Source: Chara braunii (Eukaryota > Streptophyta > Charophyceae > Charales > Characeae). From it: a stretch of DNA of 34,447 bases. The notes beneath the pieces were generated by a model. The model searched no databases and had not been told where the DNA came from. It saw only the letters and a program-made list of their open reading frames with translations. Positions 9,884 to 19,366 of the stretch are shown here, in pieces. Position numbers and translations under genes: made by a program. The DNA is taken from NCBI GenBank assembly GCA_003427395.1, contig BFEA01000455.1, forward strand, positions 1,288,543 through 1,322,989, written 5' to 3'. Numbering within the stretch: position 1 is the stretch's first letter; each line of letters begins with the position of its first letter.

Positions 9884-10242
9884 ATTGGTCGAGGGAGGAA
9901 GGCAATCCAGGGGCGAACTGGGGGGTGCTGCCATGACGACCTAAGGGGCCGGGTACAGTCGTGGCAGTGAAAACATGATGGCTATGGCTGGTATTGGTCA
10001 GGATGAGATTGTCATTGGAATGCTGAGTCAGGTAGAGGGGAGGCTGAGAGTTGTTCATGATTGTGGAGTCATGTTTTGCTGATGTGGTTTATAGTTTACT
10101 AATTATCTGAGCTATGTAAACTTACCTGTTTTTCTTCCATCCTAGGCGTCATTTTATTTTCCTCTTATATTGGATACAGGATTTTAAAGGTGGTAGAAGC
10201 CTGGTCGACGCCTTACAAAGCTGTGGTGTTTTGTCCTCTTGG

Positions 10243-10339
10243 TTTGCCGATGCCAGAACGACGCTGGCCGGTGCTGGGGTGCTTTGCCCTGTGACCTGTT
10301 TATGGCAGGAGCGTGAGGCCTGGTAGAGAGGTCTGGGGA
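10243..10339 (-). repeat. Copy R7 of the GGTTACAGGG repeat family
   Basis: GATGCCAGAACGACGCTGGC, CCCTGTGACCTG, GGCAGGAGCGTGAGGCCTGG and AGAGAGGTCTGGGG match R6 and reversed R3. Confidence 0.82.
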
Positions 10340-10560
10340 TTCGCCGAGGGAGGAAGGCAATCCAGTGGCGAACTAGGGGGGGCTGCCATGACAACCTAAG
10401 GGGCCGGGTATAGTCTTGGCAGTGAAAACACGAAAGCTATGGCTGGTACTAGCTAGGATGATACGACTTCTGGAGTGCCGTATCTGGTTTAGGGGAGACT
10501 AGGAGTTGCTCATGGATTGAGAGGTCAGGCTTTGCTTATGTCGTTCATTGCTTTTTCTTA

Positions 10561-10597
10561 TCATCATCATCATCATCATCAAAAAAAAAAAAAAAAA
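10561..10597. repeat. TCA microsatellite plus A run
   Basis: A run of TCA/ATC triplets at 10561-10580 is followed directly by 17 A residues (10581-10597). Confidence 0.9.
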
Positions 10598-10773
10598 GGG
10601 GTGGGTTGTGCCACCCTGTCACCCGTAGTAAGTAATTCAATTCACGGTAGTATGAGATCAGGTAGAGAAGATCAACGGATTGATGGCTTTGCCTGGGGTG
10701 GGTTGCACCACCCTGTAACCCGCAGTGAGCGATTTGTGGGAGTATGAGGCTTGATAGGGAAAGGTCTGGGGAT
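10598..10773 (-). repeat. Two tandem copies (R8, R9) of the GGTTACAGGG repeat family
   Basis: R8 (10598-10674) and R9 (10696-10773) both read, on the + strand, GGGTGGGTTG(T/C)(G/A)CCACCCTGT followed by CCCG(T/C)AGT(A/G)AG, then AGTATGAG and a TAG(A/G)GAA block. They match R10 at 5047-5120. The core complement is GGGTTACAGGGTGG. Confidence 0.8.
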
Positions 10774-11154
10774 GAAATGGGCCAGAGGCTGACCAATACC
10801 TCCCTTGATGACCAGAGACTGGACTGAGCAACCAACTGATGACAGAAAACGAGAATCCTGGCAATCCATTTGGGGGATGGAAACAGGTAAGCTTGATTTA
10901 AGGACTGAGATTAAACAGTGCTGCCTGTTGATGACCAGAGATGGGGGTGAGCGTTTGTTAGGATTGTACAATTTTTCAAATATTCTCATCATCATCTTTG
11001 ATATGAAAGTTGTGTTAGTCTAGTGATTTTCATTGGCCTTCAGGGTATTTTGGAAAACTGATTGTAATGACTGAATGGGACCCGGGCCCCAGTTTCCAGC
11101 ACCAGCCGAAGCTGGGTAATGGCCCCAATTTGGGTAGAATTGTGAGGTCCCCGA
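10774..11154. other. Spacer or intron, short SINE-like relic
   Basis: No gene. 11075-11125 holds TGGGACCCGGGCCCCAGTTT and CCAGCACCAGCC, similar to the SINE-like core GGGACGCTGGACCCGGTTTCC. If the ATPase exon at 11395 belongs to a working gene, this stretch would be intron. Confidence 0.45.
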
Positions 11155-11170
11155 TCTCAGTTCCAGTTCT
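11155..11170. repeat. Target-site duplication of the U6 retrocopy, left
   Basis: TCTCAGTTCCAGTTCT here and at 11297-11312 are identical (16 of 16) and directly flank the U6 copy and its A tail. Confidence 0.93.
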
Positions 11171-11246
11171 TTTCTTTTTTTTTTTCTTTTTTTTTTTTAA
11201 TTTGGACCATTTCTCGATTTATGTGTGTCATCCTTGCACAGGGGCC

Positions 11247-11278
<32 letters not shown>

Positions 11279-11296
11279 ACGGATGTCCTGAAGGAC
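11171..11296 (-). pseudogene. U6: Retroposed U6 spliceosomal snRNA copy with A tail
   Basis: The - strand body (11296 down to 11199, 98 nt) is U6 snRNA. It has a 5' stem-loop (GTCCTTCAGGAC), the ACAGAGA box that pairs with the 5' splice site (11257-11263), the AGC catalytic triad (11249-11251) and the end AAATGGTCCAAATT. It starts exactly at the U6 5' end. The normal terminal U run is replaced by an A-rich tail (11171-11198), and the unit is bounded by a perfect 16-bp duplication. Differences from plant U6 as I know it include C-to-T type changes at CpG sites (GTGCAAGG, ACACACATAAA). No upstream sequence element of plant U6 promoters is visible. So it is a LINE-type retropseudogene, full length at the 5' end. 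Confidence 0.92.
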
Positions 11297-11312
11297 TCTC
11301 AGTTCCAGTTCT
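11297..11312. repeat. Target-site duplication of the U6 retrocopy, right
   Basis: It is identical to 11155-11170. Read on the element strand, the insertion site is TTTTT/AGAA, close to the TT/AAAA preference of L1-type endonucleases. Confidence 0.93.
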
Positions 11313-11394
11313 AAAAATACAATCACCTGGTTTTCCCAAGAAAAACAGAAATGGTGGCTGACCTGGACTGTCTTGTGGGCTGTTGACATGACAG

Positions 11395-11633
11395 GTGACC
11401 GCACAATGATGGGTAACTTAGCAAAGCTGACAGCGGACTCATCTCATGAGGAAACCCCAATTGGTCTGGAAATCGCTGCATTTGTCAAACTCATTGGAGG
11501 CTTTGCATTCATTTTTGGGATTGGGGGGTTTGTACTAGGTATACTTCTTGGGCAAGGATTCATGGAGACATTGTTTCTCACTGTTGGCATCATTGTTGCT
11601 AATGTTCCCGAAGGGCTGATGGCAACCATGACG
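11395..11633 (+). CDS. Internal exon of a P2C-type Na+/K+-ATPase alpha subunit
   Basis: This exon encodes part of a P-type cation pump that exports Na+ and imports K+ across the plasma membrane. Translation gives TGDRTMMGNLAKLTADSSHE, the end of the actuator-domain linker. It is followed by TM3 (about FVKLIGGFAFIFGIGG) and TM4 with GIIVANVPEGLMATMT. The VANVPEGL motif with its cation-binding Glu is specific to P2C pumps (Na+/K+ and gastric H+/K+ types); SERCA-like and plant H+ pumps differ there. The frame is open throughout. The exon seems to start after AG at 11393-11394 and ends at ACG before the donor GTAAAA (11634). The phosphorylation motif DKTGT, expected soon after in the family, was not found nearby. 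The neighbouring exons therefore lie beyond large repeat-filled introns, or this is an orphan exon. Confidence 0.88.
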
Positions 11634-11639
11634 GTAAAA
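11634..11639 (+). other. Putative 5' splice site
   Basis: ACG|GTAAAA sits right after the MATMT codons, where homology to P2C pumps stops. The continued reading (KYILFACSLL) is not ATPase-like. Confidence 0.7.
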
Positions 11640-12182
11640 TACATACTCTTTGCCTGCTCTTTGTTATCGAATAGTAAAATTTGAAAATTCTAGATTAGTC
11701 CTTACGTTATGATCCCACTCCATCCGCAATGCAAAACTAAAATTTTGGGGAAATGCATTATTCTATATTTACGTCATGCAGGGAAGCTGTCTCCAGGGGA
11801 GCAGTGGCTGAGGCTCTTCCAGCCCTAATGGGAAGAGGCGTGTGGTTAAATGTTGTAATCAAATTCATAATTGGAGCCTTGGGCACTGGGTCCATTTAAA
11901 AAAAAACAAAAAAAAAAAACAAAAGACTTGCTGAAATTCAAAAGAAGAGATGGAGAGAGATAAAAATTGGATTATCTCTATACACTTAAAGCAAATCGCG
12001 GGTCTCGCACGACGCTCCCACACGAGACCTGCCTCCACTGTTAGGAAAACTGCTGGGACAAGGGGCGGGCCCAACTTCTTCTCTTACTCAGTTGCCATTG
12101 TTTCCAACTCACATGGGCCGGTGCATGTTCGAATACAAGCACATAGCGCCATTGTGCTCCAGGTAGATTCGCCAGTAAGATT
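11640..12182. other. Putative intron with an A-rich retroposon-like segment
   Basis: No further ATPase exon is recognised. 11780-11925 contains a short body ending in A-rich sequence interrupted by C (AAAAAAAAACAAAAAAAAAA), which may be another A-tailed retroposon. A GTTCGAATAC string near 12128 looks like a Pol III B box, but no A box or tRNA fold is convincing. The segment ends at GATT (12179-12182), the left target duplication of element B. Confidence 0.45.
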
Positions 12183-13209
12183 TGCAGTAACCCTGTTCAG
12201 AGGTAGCCTGGGGCCCTGAACTCAGCCCCAGGCAACGCAGACCTGAGTTGGTCTGCACTGGGCTGTGTGACCAAGACACGCCCAGGCCTGAGTCTGTCGC
12301 ATTTGGCTGTGTGACCTAACGCTGCACACAGAAAATTCAAAGGTCAAAGTCAACTGTAGAGTCAAAGGTACCGCACCCACGCTCTTGGTTGGATACAGTC
12401 ACTTGTTGTGCGCAGGTACCCAGACAAGCATCCAGGCGGGAGGGAAGTCGGTTTCAAACCAATCTGGGCCTTACTTTGCATCGAGATCTGGACGGCTGGG
12501 GGTGGTACCATCCGGGGTCCAGACTTCGAGTCAACGCGACATAAGCGCTGACTTTCCTGGCTTTGACATTCATTCAGTCTTGCGTTAATGCTGACTTCAC
12601 CCGTTGACGACACGACGCTGGCTCGACGCTGCGACGCTGGTGGACGCTGGCTTTGTGCTGGCATTTGAGAGATTGCGGCGACGCGCTGCTGGCTCGGCAT
12701 GGTGGCTGGCTGGCTATTGTCTTCAAGGCATGCTGACGTGGCAGCTGCCATGCGTTGTTGCTGACGTGGCCGCTGCCACGTGGTCTATCTTCTAATTGGC
12801 TGGGACTATGTGACCGACAGTGTTGTTCTGATTCATCGTCACTCAGGAGGAGATCATGACTGGGGGGGTAATCGTGGATACGTACCTTATCATCTTGAGG
12901 TCGACATTGCTCCAGTGCGCTGATGAGGACTTATTGACGTGCCACGTGGCACATTGTAGTAGGACTTCAGATATGCGTTCAGACTATTGATTACTTGAGG
13001 TGGTGATCGAGGAGGGAGCGCGAAGCAGGAGTGGGCCTTGTACTTTATTCCTCTCCTTTGTCTAATCTCCCTCCTCTCTCCTTCGTCTGTGTATGATTAT
13101 CTCATCTCATTCTGTCTGGACACGATTTTGACTATTGGTAATCATCGGCAGTTTGATATTCTGGGGCTTGCATTGTTGACAAGTGTCTTCACGATCTGGG
13201 TTCATTGCA
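12183..13209 (+). repeat. 5' LTR of element B (1027 bp)
   Basis: It starts TGCAGTAACCCTGTTCAG and ends GGGTTCATTGCA. The boundary is set by the point where identity with the 3' LTR stops on both sides (12182/19807 and 13210/21064). The middle contains TGACGTGGC at 12734 and 12762 and the palindrome GTGCCACGTGGCAC near 12940. These ACGT-core elements are of the kind bound by plant bZIP factors. Confidence 0.95.
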
Positions 13210-13212
13210 ATT

Positions 13213-13224
13213 TGGTATCAGAGC
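13213..13224 (+). other. Primer-binding site of element B
   Basis: TGGTATCAGAGC begins three bases after the LTR end and is complementary to the 3' end of plant initiator tRNA-Met. It primes minus-strand cDNA synthesis. Confidence 0.92.
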
Positions 13225-14276
13225 AGTTCTCCTAATGACGACGAGAGTCACACGTGTGCACGCGCCAGGTGGCGTGCAGGTAAGTGGGCATGCACACGTG
13301 TGCTGAGGTAGTGACGACTTGACAAGACGTTATCGCCGGAGTTGCTGACGTGGTAGAGACTTCACTGGCGAGAGAAGATCATGACGTGGCTGATGATGTG
13401 GCAGTAGGGACCACAACCAAGAGTTACTGCGCGCCACCCTGGTGAAGTGGCATCGCGATCCCTTGCTGACGTGGCATATCATATGCCGCGTCTGAAGACC
13501 TCGTTGTTGGTGATTGCTGACGTGGCACTCTCACACTGCATTAGCAGCTTATGCACGACCAGGTTTGTTACAGAAGTTGACGTGGCCTTTGGGAAAGTCA
13601 GGATTGATTGCTAATGTGGCAGAGGAGAAGTCATCACACCTGTCTTCTTGAGGTGTTGACTTCCTGTTGACGTAACATTGGTCTCCATTGGATGAGTGGC
13701 ATTGTCCAATTGGCTAGAACGGCGACGATATCATGACATGACGCGTGGAAGTGGCACGTGGGAAGGACGGAGCACACATTTGTTGATGTGGCATCCCTTT
13801 ATTGATTGACTGGACACTAGTGCTGACGTGGCAGTATCTGCTATGTTAGCACTCCAGGGATGACACGTGGCAGGCAGGTGGCTGCCAAGTAAGAGAAGCA
13901 CTCCGAAGACGACGGTGGTACGACTGATTGAACGACTGACAAGACAACTGTAGTATCAGCTGTCAAGGAGGGTGCATCATCGCAATTGACACCTGGATTG
14001 ACTCATCAGAAAGAAAAAGGGTGCTGACAAATTGTTTGTTGTTGTTGTTGGCATACTTACCTTGTCGTTTGCTGTGTTGTGGTGCTGTGCGTACTTACTT
14101 GTGTGTTGTATCTGATCACACGGGCCTGACATGGTACATATACACTCTCGAATAGGACGTCATCACACAGACAAAAAAACAGCAATTAGTATAAGTAGAG
14201 ATCTGTTCCTTTTTATTACTTCGCTTTATTTTTCTGTTCCATTATTGCCAATATTTTCTCAAACCTGACCTCTAAG
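13225..14276 (+). promoter_or_regulatory. Element B leader with repeated TGACGTGGC motifs
   Basis: The 1-kb untranslated leader has no convincing gene. Exact TGACGTGGC occurs at 13382, 13467, 13518, 13578 and 13824. Variants lie at 13346 (TGACGTGGT) and 13394 (TGATGTGGC), with further TGATGTGGC/TAATGTGGC near 13611 and 13793. Perfect CACGTG palindromes are at 13249-13258 and 13292-13303. The repetition is far above chance. Function is unknown: a transcription-factor array or an RNA packaging/structure repeat are both possible. Confidence 0.6.
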
Positions 14277-15194
14277 ATGTTTACCACGTGGAAAATACTC
14301 TCGCTTCTTTTCCTGATGACGTTCTTTGCGGGAGAAGGATCCTTCGATCCCAAGACAAGGAAACAGGTGGAGACAAAGAAACAAGAGTTACTGACCCTAT
14401 GGAACCAGCTATTGAATGATTTGCGTCTGTCCGGACCTGACGCCGAACGACACGTTCGTAATCTGTTTGATTTGTAGACGGTAGATAACCGTCTGAAGCA
14501 AGCGATTACGGCCGCGGAGGTTGTGGCTGCCGGGGCCGAAGTGTCTAAAATGATGGCCCAGTTCTGGCAGGCACTGGACCAGTTTGTTATCAAGCAGCTA
14601 GAAGAAGTCATGGAGTTGTCTAGGAAAGGGAAAATCAGACCAGAAGTGACCGAGGCTATGATTGACGCGAACATCCAACAATTAAGAGAGGCGCTGGTTG
14701 CAGAAGAAAGGGAGAAAGAAGAACTAGCCCGAATACACGAACAGGAACTGAGACGAGAACAGAAAGTAAAGGAAATCAGACAGGTAATAGGAACAGAAGG
14801 TAAGGAACAGAGAGACATAACACAAACATTGTATCACATCATGATTTACCTTACCTTTTTGGAAGGAAAAATTGAGAGACAGCAAAATCAGTTAGACGAG
14901 ATTGCTGTAGGATTACGAACTGTCACAAATATTGTGAAAGGGAAGAATCCGGTAGAAGGTAAAGAAGAAGAAGGTAAGGAAGATAAGAAAGAAGATAAGA
15001 AATTGATGAGTGAAGCAATGAAGTCCGCTTTCCTAAAGATCAGAAGTCGTCTAATGGAGGAGGACCTCCGAGTCCGCCGTCTTCTCCACCGAGCTCTCCT
15101 CCTCCCTCTCCACCTCCAAAGTCTCCTGATTCCCGAAAGTCACCGGTCAAGGAAAGCGCGGATCCGAAGAAACCGAAAAAGAAAGAGAAGGTAA
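14277..15194 (+). pseudogene. gag: Element B gag, N-terminal coiled-coil part
   Basis: The frame opens at the ATG at 14277 with an unusual hydrophobic start (ILSLLFLMTFFAGEGSF), resembling a signal peptide. It then becomes highly charged and helical (KQVETKKQELL, EEREKEELARIHEQELRREQ), predicted coiled coil. An in-frame TAG (14475-14477) splits it; the same frame resumes at once with TVDNRLKQ. A Lys/Glu-rich linker follows. Near 15050 the frame shifts: in another frame a Pro/Ser-rich stretch and a basic KKPKKKEKVK lead towards the capsid region. I read this as the matrix-like part of gag. The signal-like start is odd for an intracellular capsid protein. Confidence 0.7.
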
Positions 15195-15240
15195 AGATGA
15201 AACTGCCTTTCACGTTCTGCAACAAAAAAATGAAAATTTA

Positions 15241-16125
15241 TTGTTGTGGATTGTCGAGATTCAGACGTACTGCAATACGACCCCTGTTGAACCCGAGTCC
15301 CAGGTTGCTTTCTCTACCTCTTGTCTTGGGGGGAAAGCTAAGGAATGGGTATTGGTCGAGGCCAATGCAGCGGGGTTCGATGACGTTGGGGAGTGGGCTG
15401 CAACCTTGACTCTGAAGCAGTTCCTTGGCAAGATCAAGGAACGCTTCCTGGATAAGACAACGATCGACAAGGCTTTTGACCAGCTCACTACCATTGGTCA
15501 AAAACACTGGACCTCGGTAGAAGCTTTGTCTCGGGAAGTTGATCGGTTGTTGTAGGTTCCTGGATTGAACCTGCAAGACAACCAAGTCTTGTATATCTAT
15601 TCCCGCGCTCTGCCTGAACCCATTCGTGGACAACTCGTGACAGAGTCGAAATCCGGTAAGTACAATTACATGCAGTTTCGTGATTTAGCTCTCCAACGAG
15701 AGCAAATGACTTCTTAGGTTATGAATTCATATGCATCTGTTGTGAAGTTTGATGGTGGTGCAGGAAAGCGGATACTTTGGCGCCAAAAGCGCCAGGACCA
15801 CACCCTCATCGTTTTTGACGACGATATTGTGGAGAAGTGGCCATTGGAGGCCGAGGGTGTGACGGGCAGCAGTGATTCCGGGAAGGGGGAAGTCACTGCT
15901 GCTGTGGTCAACAAGGGAGGACCACGACTACCAGTAAAGAAGAAGAAGCCACACTCGTTCCCAGAGCAACCCGGGATTGCAGCCGGGAAGTCATGGGAAA
16001 AGATGAGAATGTCACAAGAAACGTGGCAGGAAGAATGGATAATGCACAGTTTGAAGTGTGGTACCCCAGGGCATGTGATTGCATGGTGCCCACTTATCCG
16101 TAACCCAAAAGCAAGCCGCCAGTAG
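15241..16125 (+). pseudogene. gag: Element B gag, capsid and nucleocapsid part
   Basis: One reading frame holds the retrotransposon gag capsid-like domain (LLWIVEIQTY is close to the true start; then AFSTSCLGGKAKEWVLVEAN, FLGKIKERFLDKTTIDKAFD). It ends in a zinc-knuckle relic, LKCGTPGHVIAWCP. In-frame stops sit at 15553-15555 and 15715-15717. The knuckle keeps Cys, His and the last Cys of C-x2-C-x4-H-x4-C, but the first Cys is Ser, which should weaken zinc and RNA binding. The frame shifts near 15230 relative to the basic linker upstream. Pol follows in another frame. Confidence 0.82.
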
Positions 16126-16127
16126 GA

Positions 16128-16635
16128 GTAGCATCTGCTCCTATTGAGTCTAAGGGTTTGGACCAAGATGAAGGTAAGGCGCCTACTAACCCTTCTAACC
16201 CTTTGACTCACATGGCAGAGGATGGTTCTTCTTCGGCCCATCGTCTGGAAAACCCTTAACCTGTCTTATGTACTGTCTCTCTGGACGACTCTCTTGACGA
16301 GCTTGGTAATGAGTTGCTAGCATTACGAAGCTCGTGGGCTAAGAAATCGAAGTCTAAGGGTGACCTGCTACTCGCGGATGTAGAGATTGCACATACACGT
16401 GTAGGTGCACCGTTGGACTCAGGATCAACTCGATCCTACATATCCGAGAAGGCAATTCGCAAGTTGCATCTTGGAATGAAGGTAAAAAATCTGTCTCGAC
16501 CTATCACGTCTATTCTTGCCGACAGACGCACGATCACTATCTCGCAATGTGTTGATCGTGTCAAATGTCAATTTCGCACCAAGGGAGGGAAGAAGATTCT
16601 TCATGAGGTATCCTTCCTTGTAGAAACCCTTCGAC
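16128..16635 (+). pseudogene. pol: Element B aspartic protease region
   Basis: It begins in a different frame from gag right after the gag stop, as expected for a gag-pol arrangement. A TAA near 16257 interrupts the linker. The retropepsin core is APLDSGSTRSYISEKAI, with the catalytic Asp in the DSG motif near 16414. The protease would cut the polyprotein and acts as a dimer. The usual C-terminal flap end (FDLILGLDW) is reached only after a frameshift near 16625, so it continues in the next entry. Confidence 0.85.
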
Positions 16636-18426
16636 TTGATTCTGGGACTGGACTGGCACGAGGAAGCCAACCCAGAAATCAAGTTCAAGGAAAAGGTAGT
16701 GCAACTGCGGGATGTACACTCTCAATTGAAACCTATCAAACTGTACCATAAGTCTGACTCTGACTCTAGTCTGTCTTTCTGTTGTATGAGTTATCCTGTA
16801 TTTCGATCGATGGTTTCAAAGAAAAGGTTGGAACAGGAAGTAATGATGGTCTTAGTAAAGAAAGCAGGTGAGTCTTCTACTTCCTATCCTCCTTGGATTG
16901 AAAAACTCTTAAACAAGTATAAAAAATTACTCACTGAACCAACAGGAATAATTGAGCGTGCAATTAAGCACACCATTGAAATTATTCCTAGTAGTAAGAT
17001 TCCCAAGGGCCCTATCTACCGAATGTCTACTAGGGAACTTGAGGAATTAAGGAAACAACTGCAAGACTTAACAAAAAAAGGACGGATTCTCCCTAGCTCC
17101 TTTCCTTATGGTGCTCCTGTCTTGTTTGTACCTAAGAAGGAAGGTGAGTTACGTCTCTGTATAGACTACAGAGGATTGAATGTTGTCACTGTTAAGAATG
17201 TTGAACTGCTTCCTCGCATTGACGACTTACTTGACCAGTTACAGGGATGTAGGTACTTCAGCAAGATCGACTTGAAATCTGGGTATCACCAGATCGAGGT
17301 GGAACCCTCCGATCAGCATAAGACCGCTTTCCGGACCAGGTATGACCACTATGAGTTCGTGGTAATGCCCTTCGGATTAACGAATGCCCCTGCCACTTTT
17401 CAAAAGTCAATGAATGACTTGTTTCGTCAATGGTTGGATAAGTTTGTCATTGTCTATCTCGATGATATTCTAGTGTATAGTAAAACACTAGAGGATCATG
17501 AGAAGCACCTTCGTCTGGTGTTAGGGACGTTGCGTGAGGGAAACTTTAAGATCAACTCAAAAAAGTTTGAGTTTGCTAAGTCCGAAGCGTTATACCTAGG
17601 ACACATAGTAAATGAAGAAGGTCCATGGCCGAAAAAGAAAAATATATCAGCAATTAGAGATTGGCCACTACCTAAGTCTATTACTGAACTGCGATCTTCC
17701 CTTGGTCTAGCTAGTTATTATAGGAAGTTTGTCAGAAACTTCTCACTGATTGCTGCACCAATGCGAAAATTGTTAAAGAAAGAAACTATCTGGTTGTGGG
17801 ATAAGGATTGTGAGTCCTCCTTTCGGAAATTGAAGTATGCAGTGACTCACTACCCTGTCCTTAAGATTGTTGACCCGTCTTTGCCTTTCATTCTCACCTC
17901 TGACGCAAGTCAGTATGGGATTGGCGCTGTTCTCCAGCAAGATGACGGCAAGGGTTATAGGCCCATAGAATTTATGTCTAAACGATTGTCGTGTGACAAA
18001 GTCCCCAACTCCATGTATGAAAGAGAACTCTGTGCCTTAGTCTGTGCGTTGGACACATGGAGGCACTACCTGTTTGGGAGGCACTTTACTGTGTACTCAG
18101 ACCACTCAACCCTAAAGTGGATAAAAACACAGTCCAGACTCTCTGACAAGTTGGTAAGATGGTCTGCATTCATTGACACCTTTGACTTTGAACTCAAGAC
18201 TATCAAAGGTAAGTCTATTGTGGTTGCAGATGCTTTGTCCCGACGCAGTGATTTCTATGGTGCAATTGTTTCTTACTTGGATGTTGGGAATGACCTGAAA
18301 GCCCAGATTCGCCAAGGATATGCTATTGATCCTATCTGGAAACCAATCATGGATATCCTTGTACGAGATCCGTCCCAACTACCCAACTATAGACTGACTT
18401 ATGGATTGTTGTTCTTGATTGAATAA
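16636..18426 (+). pseudogene. pol: Element B reverse transcriptase and RNase H
   Basis: A 596-codon uninterrupted stretch. It starts with the protease end (ILGLDWHEEANPEIKF), then RT fingers (SSFPYGAPVLFVPKKEG, LRLCIDYRGLN), palm (KSGYHQIEVEPSDQHKTAFR, MPFGLTNAPATFQ) and the catalytic YLDDILVY (near 17454). The thumb and connection (ELRSSLGLASYYRKFVRNF) lead to RNase H with TSDASQYGIGAVL, YERELCALV, YSDHSTLKW and VADALSRR, so all acidic catalytic residues look present. This is the best-preserved enzyme in the window. A TAA at 18424-18426 cuts it off from integrase in the same frame. Confidence 0.95.
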
Positions 18427-19366
18427 ACCGAACAAAGATTGTGTATTCCTCATAAAGAAGAGATTAAGAATCTGTTGATTGGGGAATGTCACGATTATGA
18501 GGATCATTTTGGTTTCAAGAAAACATATGCTGAAGTCAGAGAATGTTTTGAATGAAAGGGACTTAAAGACGATGTACTAACATATGTTCGTACCTGTTTA
18601 GTGTGTTAGAGAAACAAACCGTTGCATGAGAATCCCCTTGGACTTCTCAAGCCATTACCTATACCAAGCGAACCAGGTGAGTCTATCTCAATTGACTTCA
18701 TGAGTCTGGTTAAAAGTCGCAATGGTAATAGTCAAGTGATGGTAATTGTGGACCGTTTCTCTAAATACGCTATGTTTGTTCCCTTACCAGCAGAAGCGCG
18801 TACTGAACTTGTCATTCAGAAATTTCAGATGCGATGGGTCACTGAGTATGGGTTCCCTAAATCCATTGTGTCCGATCGAGATGTCAGGTTCACCAGTCTG
18901 CCATGGCAAAAGCTGATGGAAGCTTATGGCACGCGGCTGACCATGTCGTCAGGGAGGCATCCCGAAACGAATGGCCAGACTGAACATATGAACCGTTTGT
19001 GCCAGCAACTTTTGCGCATGTATGTTAGACCCGATCAGATTGATTGGGATGAGAACTTACCCAAAATTGCGAGTGCATATAACAACAGTATTCACACTTC
19101 CACTGGACGAACCCCGAATGCACTTCACAAAGGGTGGAAACCTAAACGTCCCATTCATGTATTAAACCAGGACCAATTCCTTAAGTTGCCCCCAGGGATC
19201 CGATAATATGCAATATTGTTCCAGGAGGACATTCAGAAAGTTAAAGATAATCTAAGGAAAGCTCAACTACGGATGATTGAATAAGCCAACAGGCACCATC
19301 GACCGTCTACATTCAAAGAGGGTGATCTGGCTTGGGTAAAATCTAAAGAGTTTTCACTAGAAAGAT
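18427..19366 (+). pseudogene. pol: Element B integrase, zinc region and catalytic core
   Basis: Same frame as RT, broken by TGA (18553-18555), TAG (18607-18609) and TAA (19204-19206), then another near 19282. The HHCC zinc region is ECHDYEDHFG plus TCLVC. The DDE core shows SIDFM (first Asp), VSDRDVRF (second Asp) and RHPETNGQTEHMN (Glu), so the triad itself is intact. The longest open piece is 18622-19206. Integrase joins cDNA ends to host DNA. A frameshift near 19360 leads into the C-terminal part. Confidence 0.92.

Larger units (their letters stand above)
9685..10592. repeat. Tandem duplication with 454-bp period
   Basis: Copy 1 (about 9685-10138) and copy 2 (about 10139-10592) align along their length. 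GGATACAGG is at 9718 and 10172, TTTGCCGATGCCAGAACG at 9789 and 10243, and CTAAGGGGCCGGGTA at 9941 and 10395, each 454 bases apart. Copies differ by scattered substitutions and small indels. Each holds one reversed GGTTACAGGG-family unit. Copy 2 ends in a TCA/ATC microsatellite and an A run (10561-10597). Confidence 0.85.

Noticed and set aside
11171-11296. Functional U6 gene
   Set aside because: It lacks the terminal T run, has a 3' A tail and TSDs, shows CpG decay, and no plant upstream sequence element is seen.
11780-11830. CATGCAG|GGAAGCTG as the acceptor of the next ATPase exon
   Set aside because: The following translation (GKLSPGEQWLRLFQP then stop) has no P2C similarity.
12120-12135. 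GTTCGAATAC as a Pol III B box of a SINE
   Set aside because: No convincing A box upstream and no A tail or TSD tied to it.
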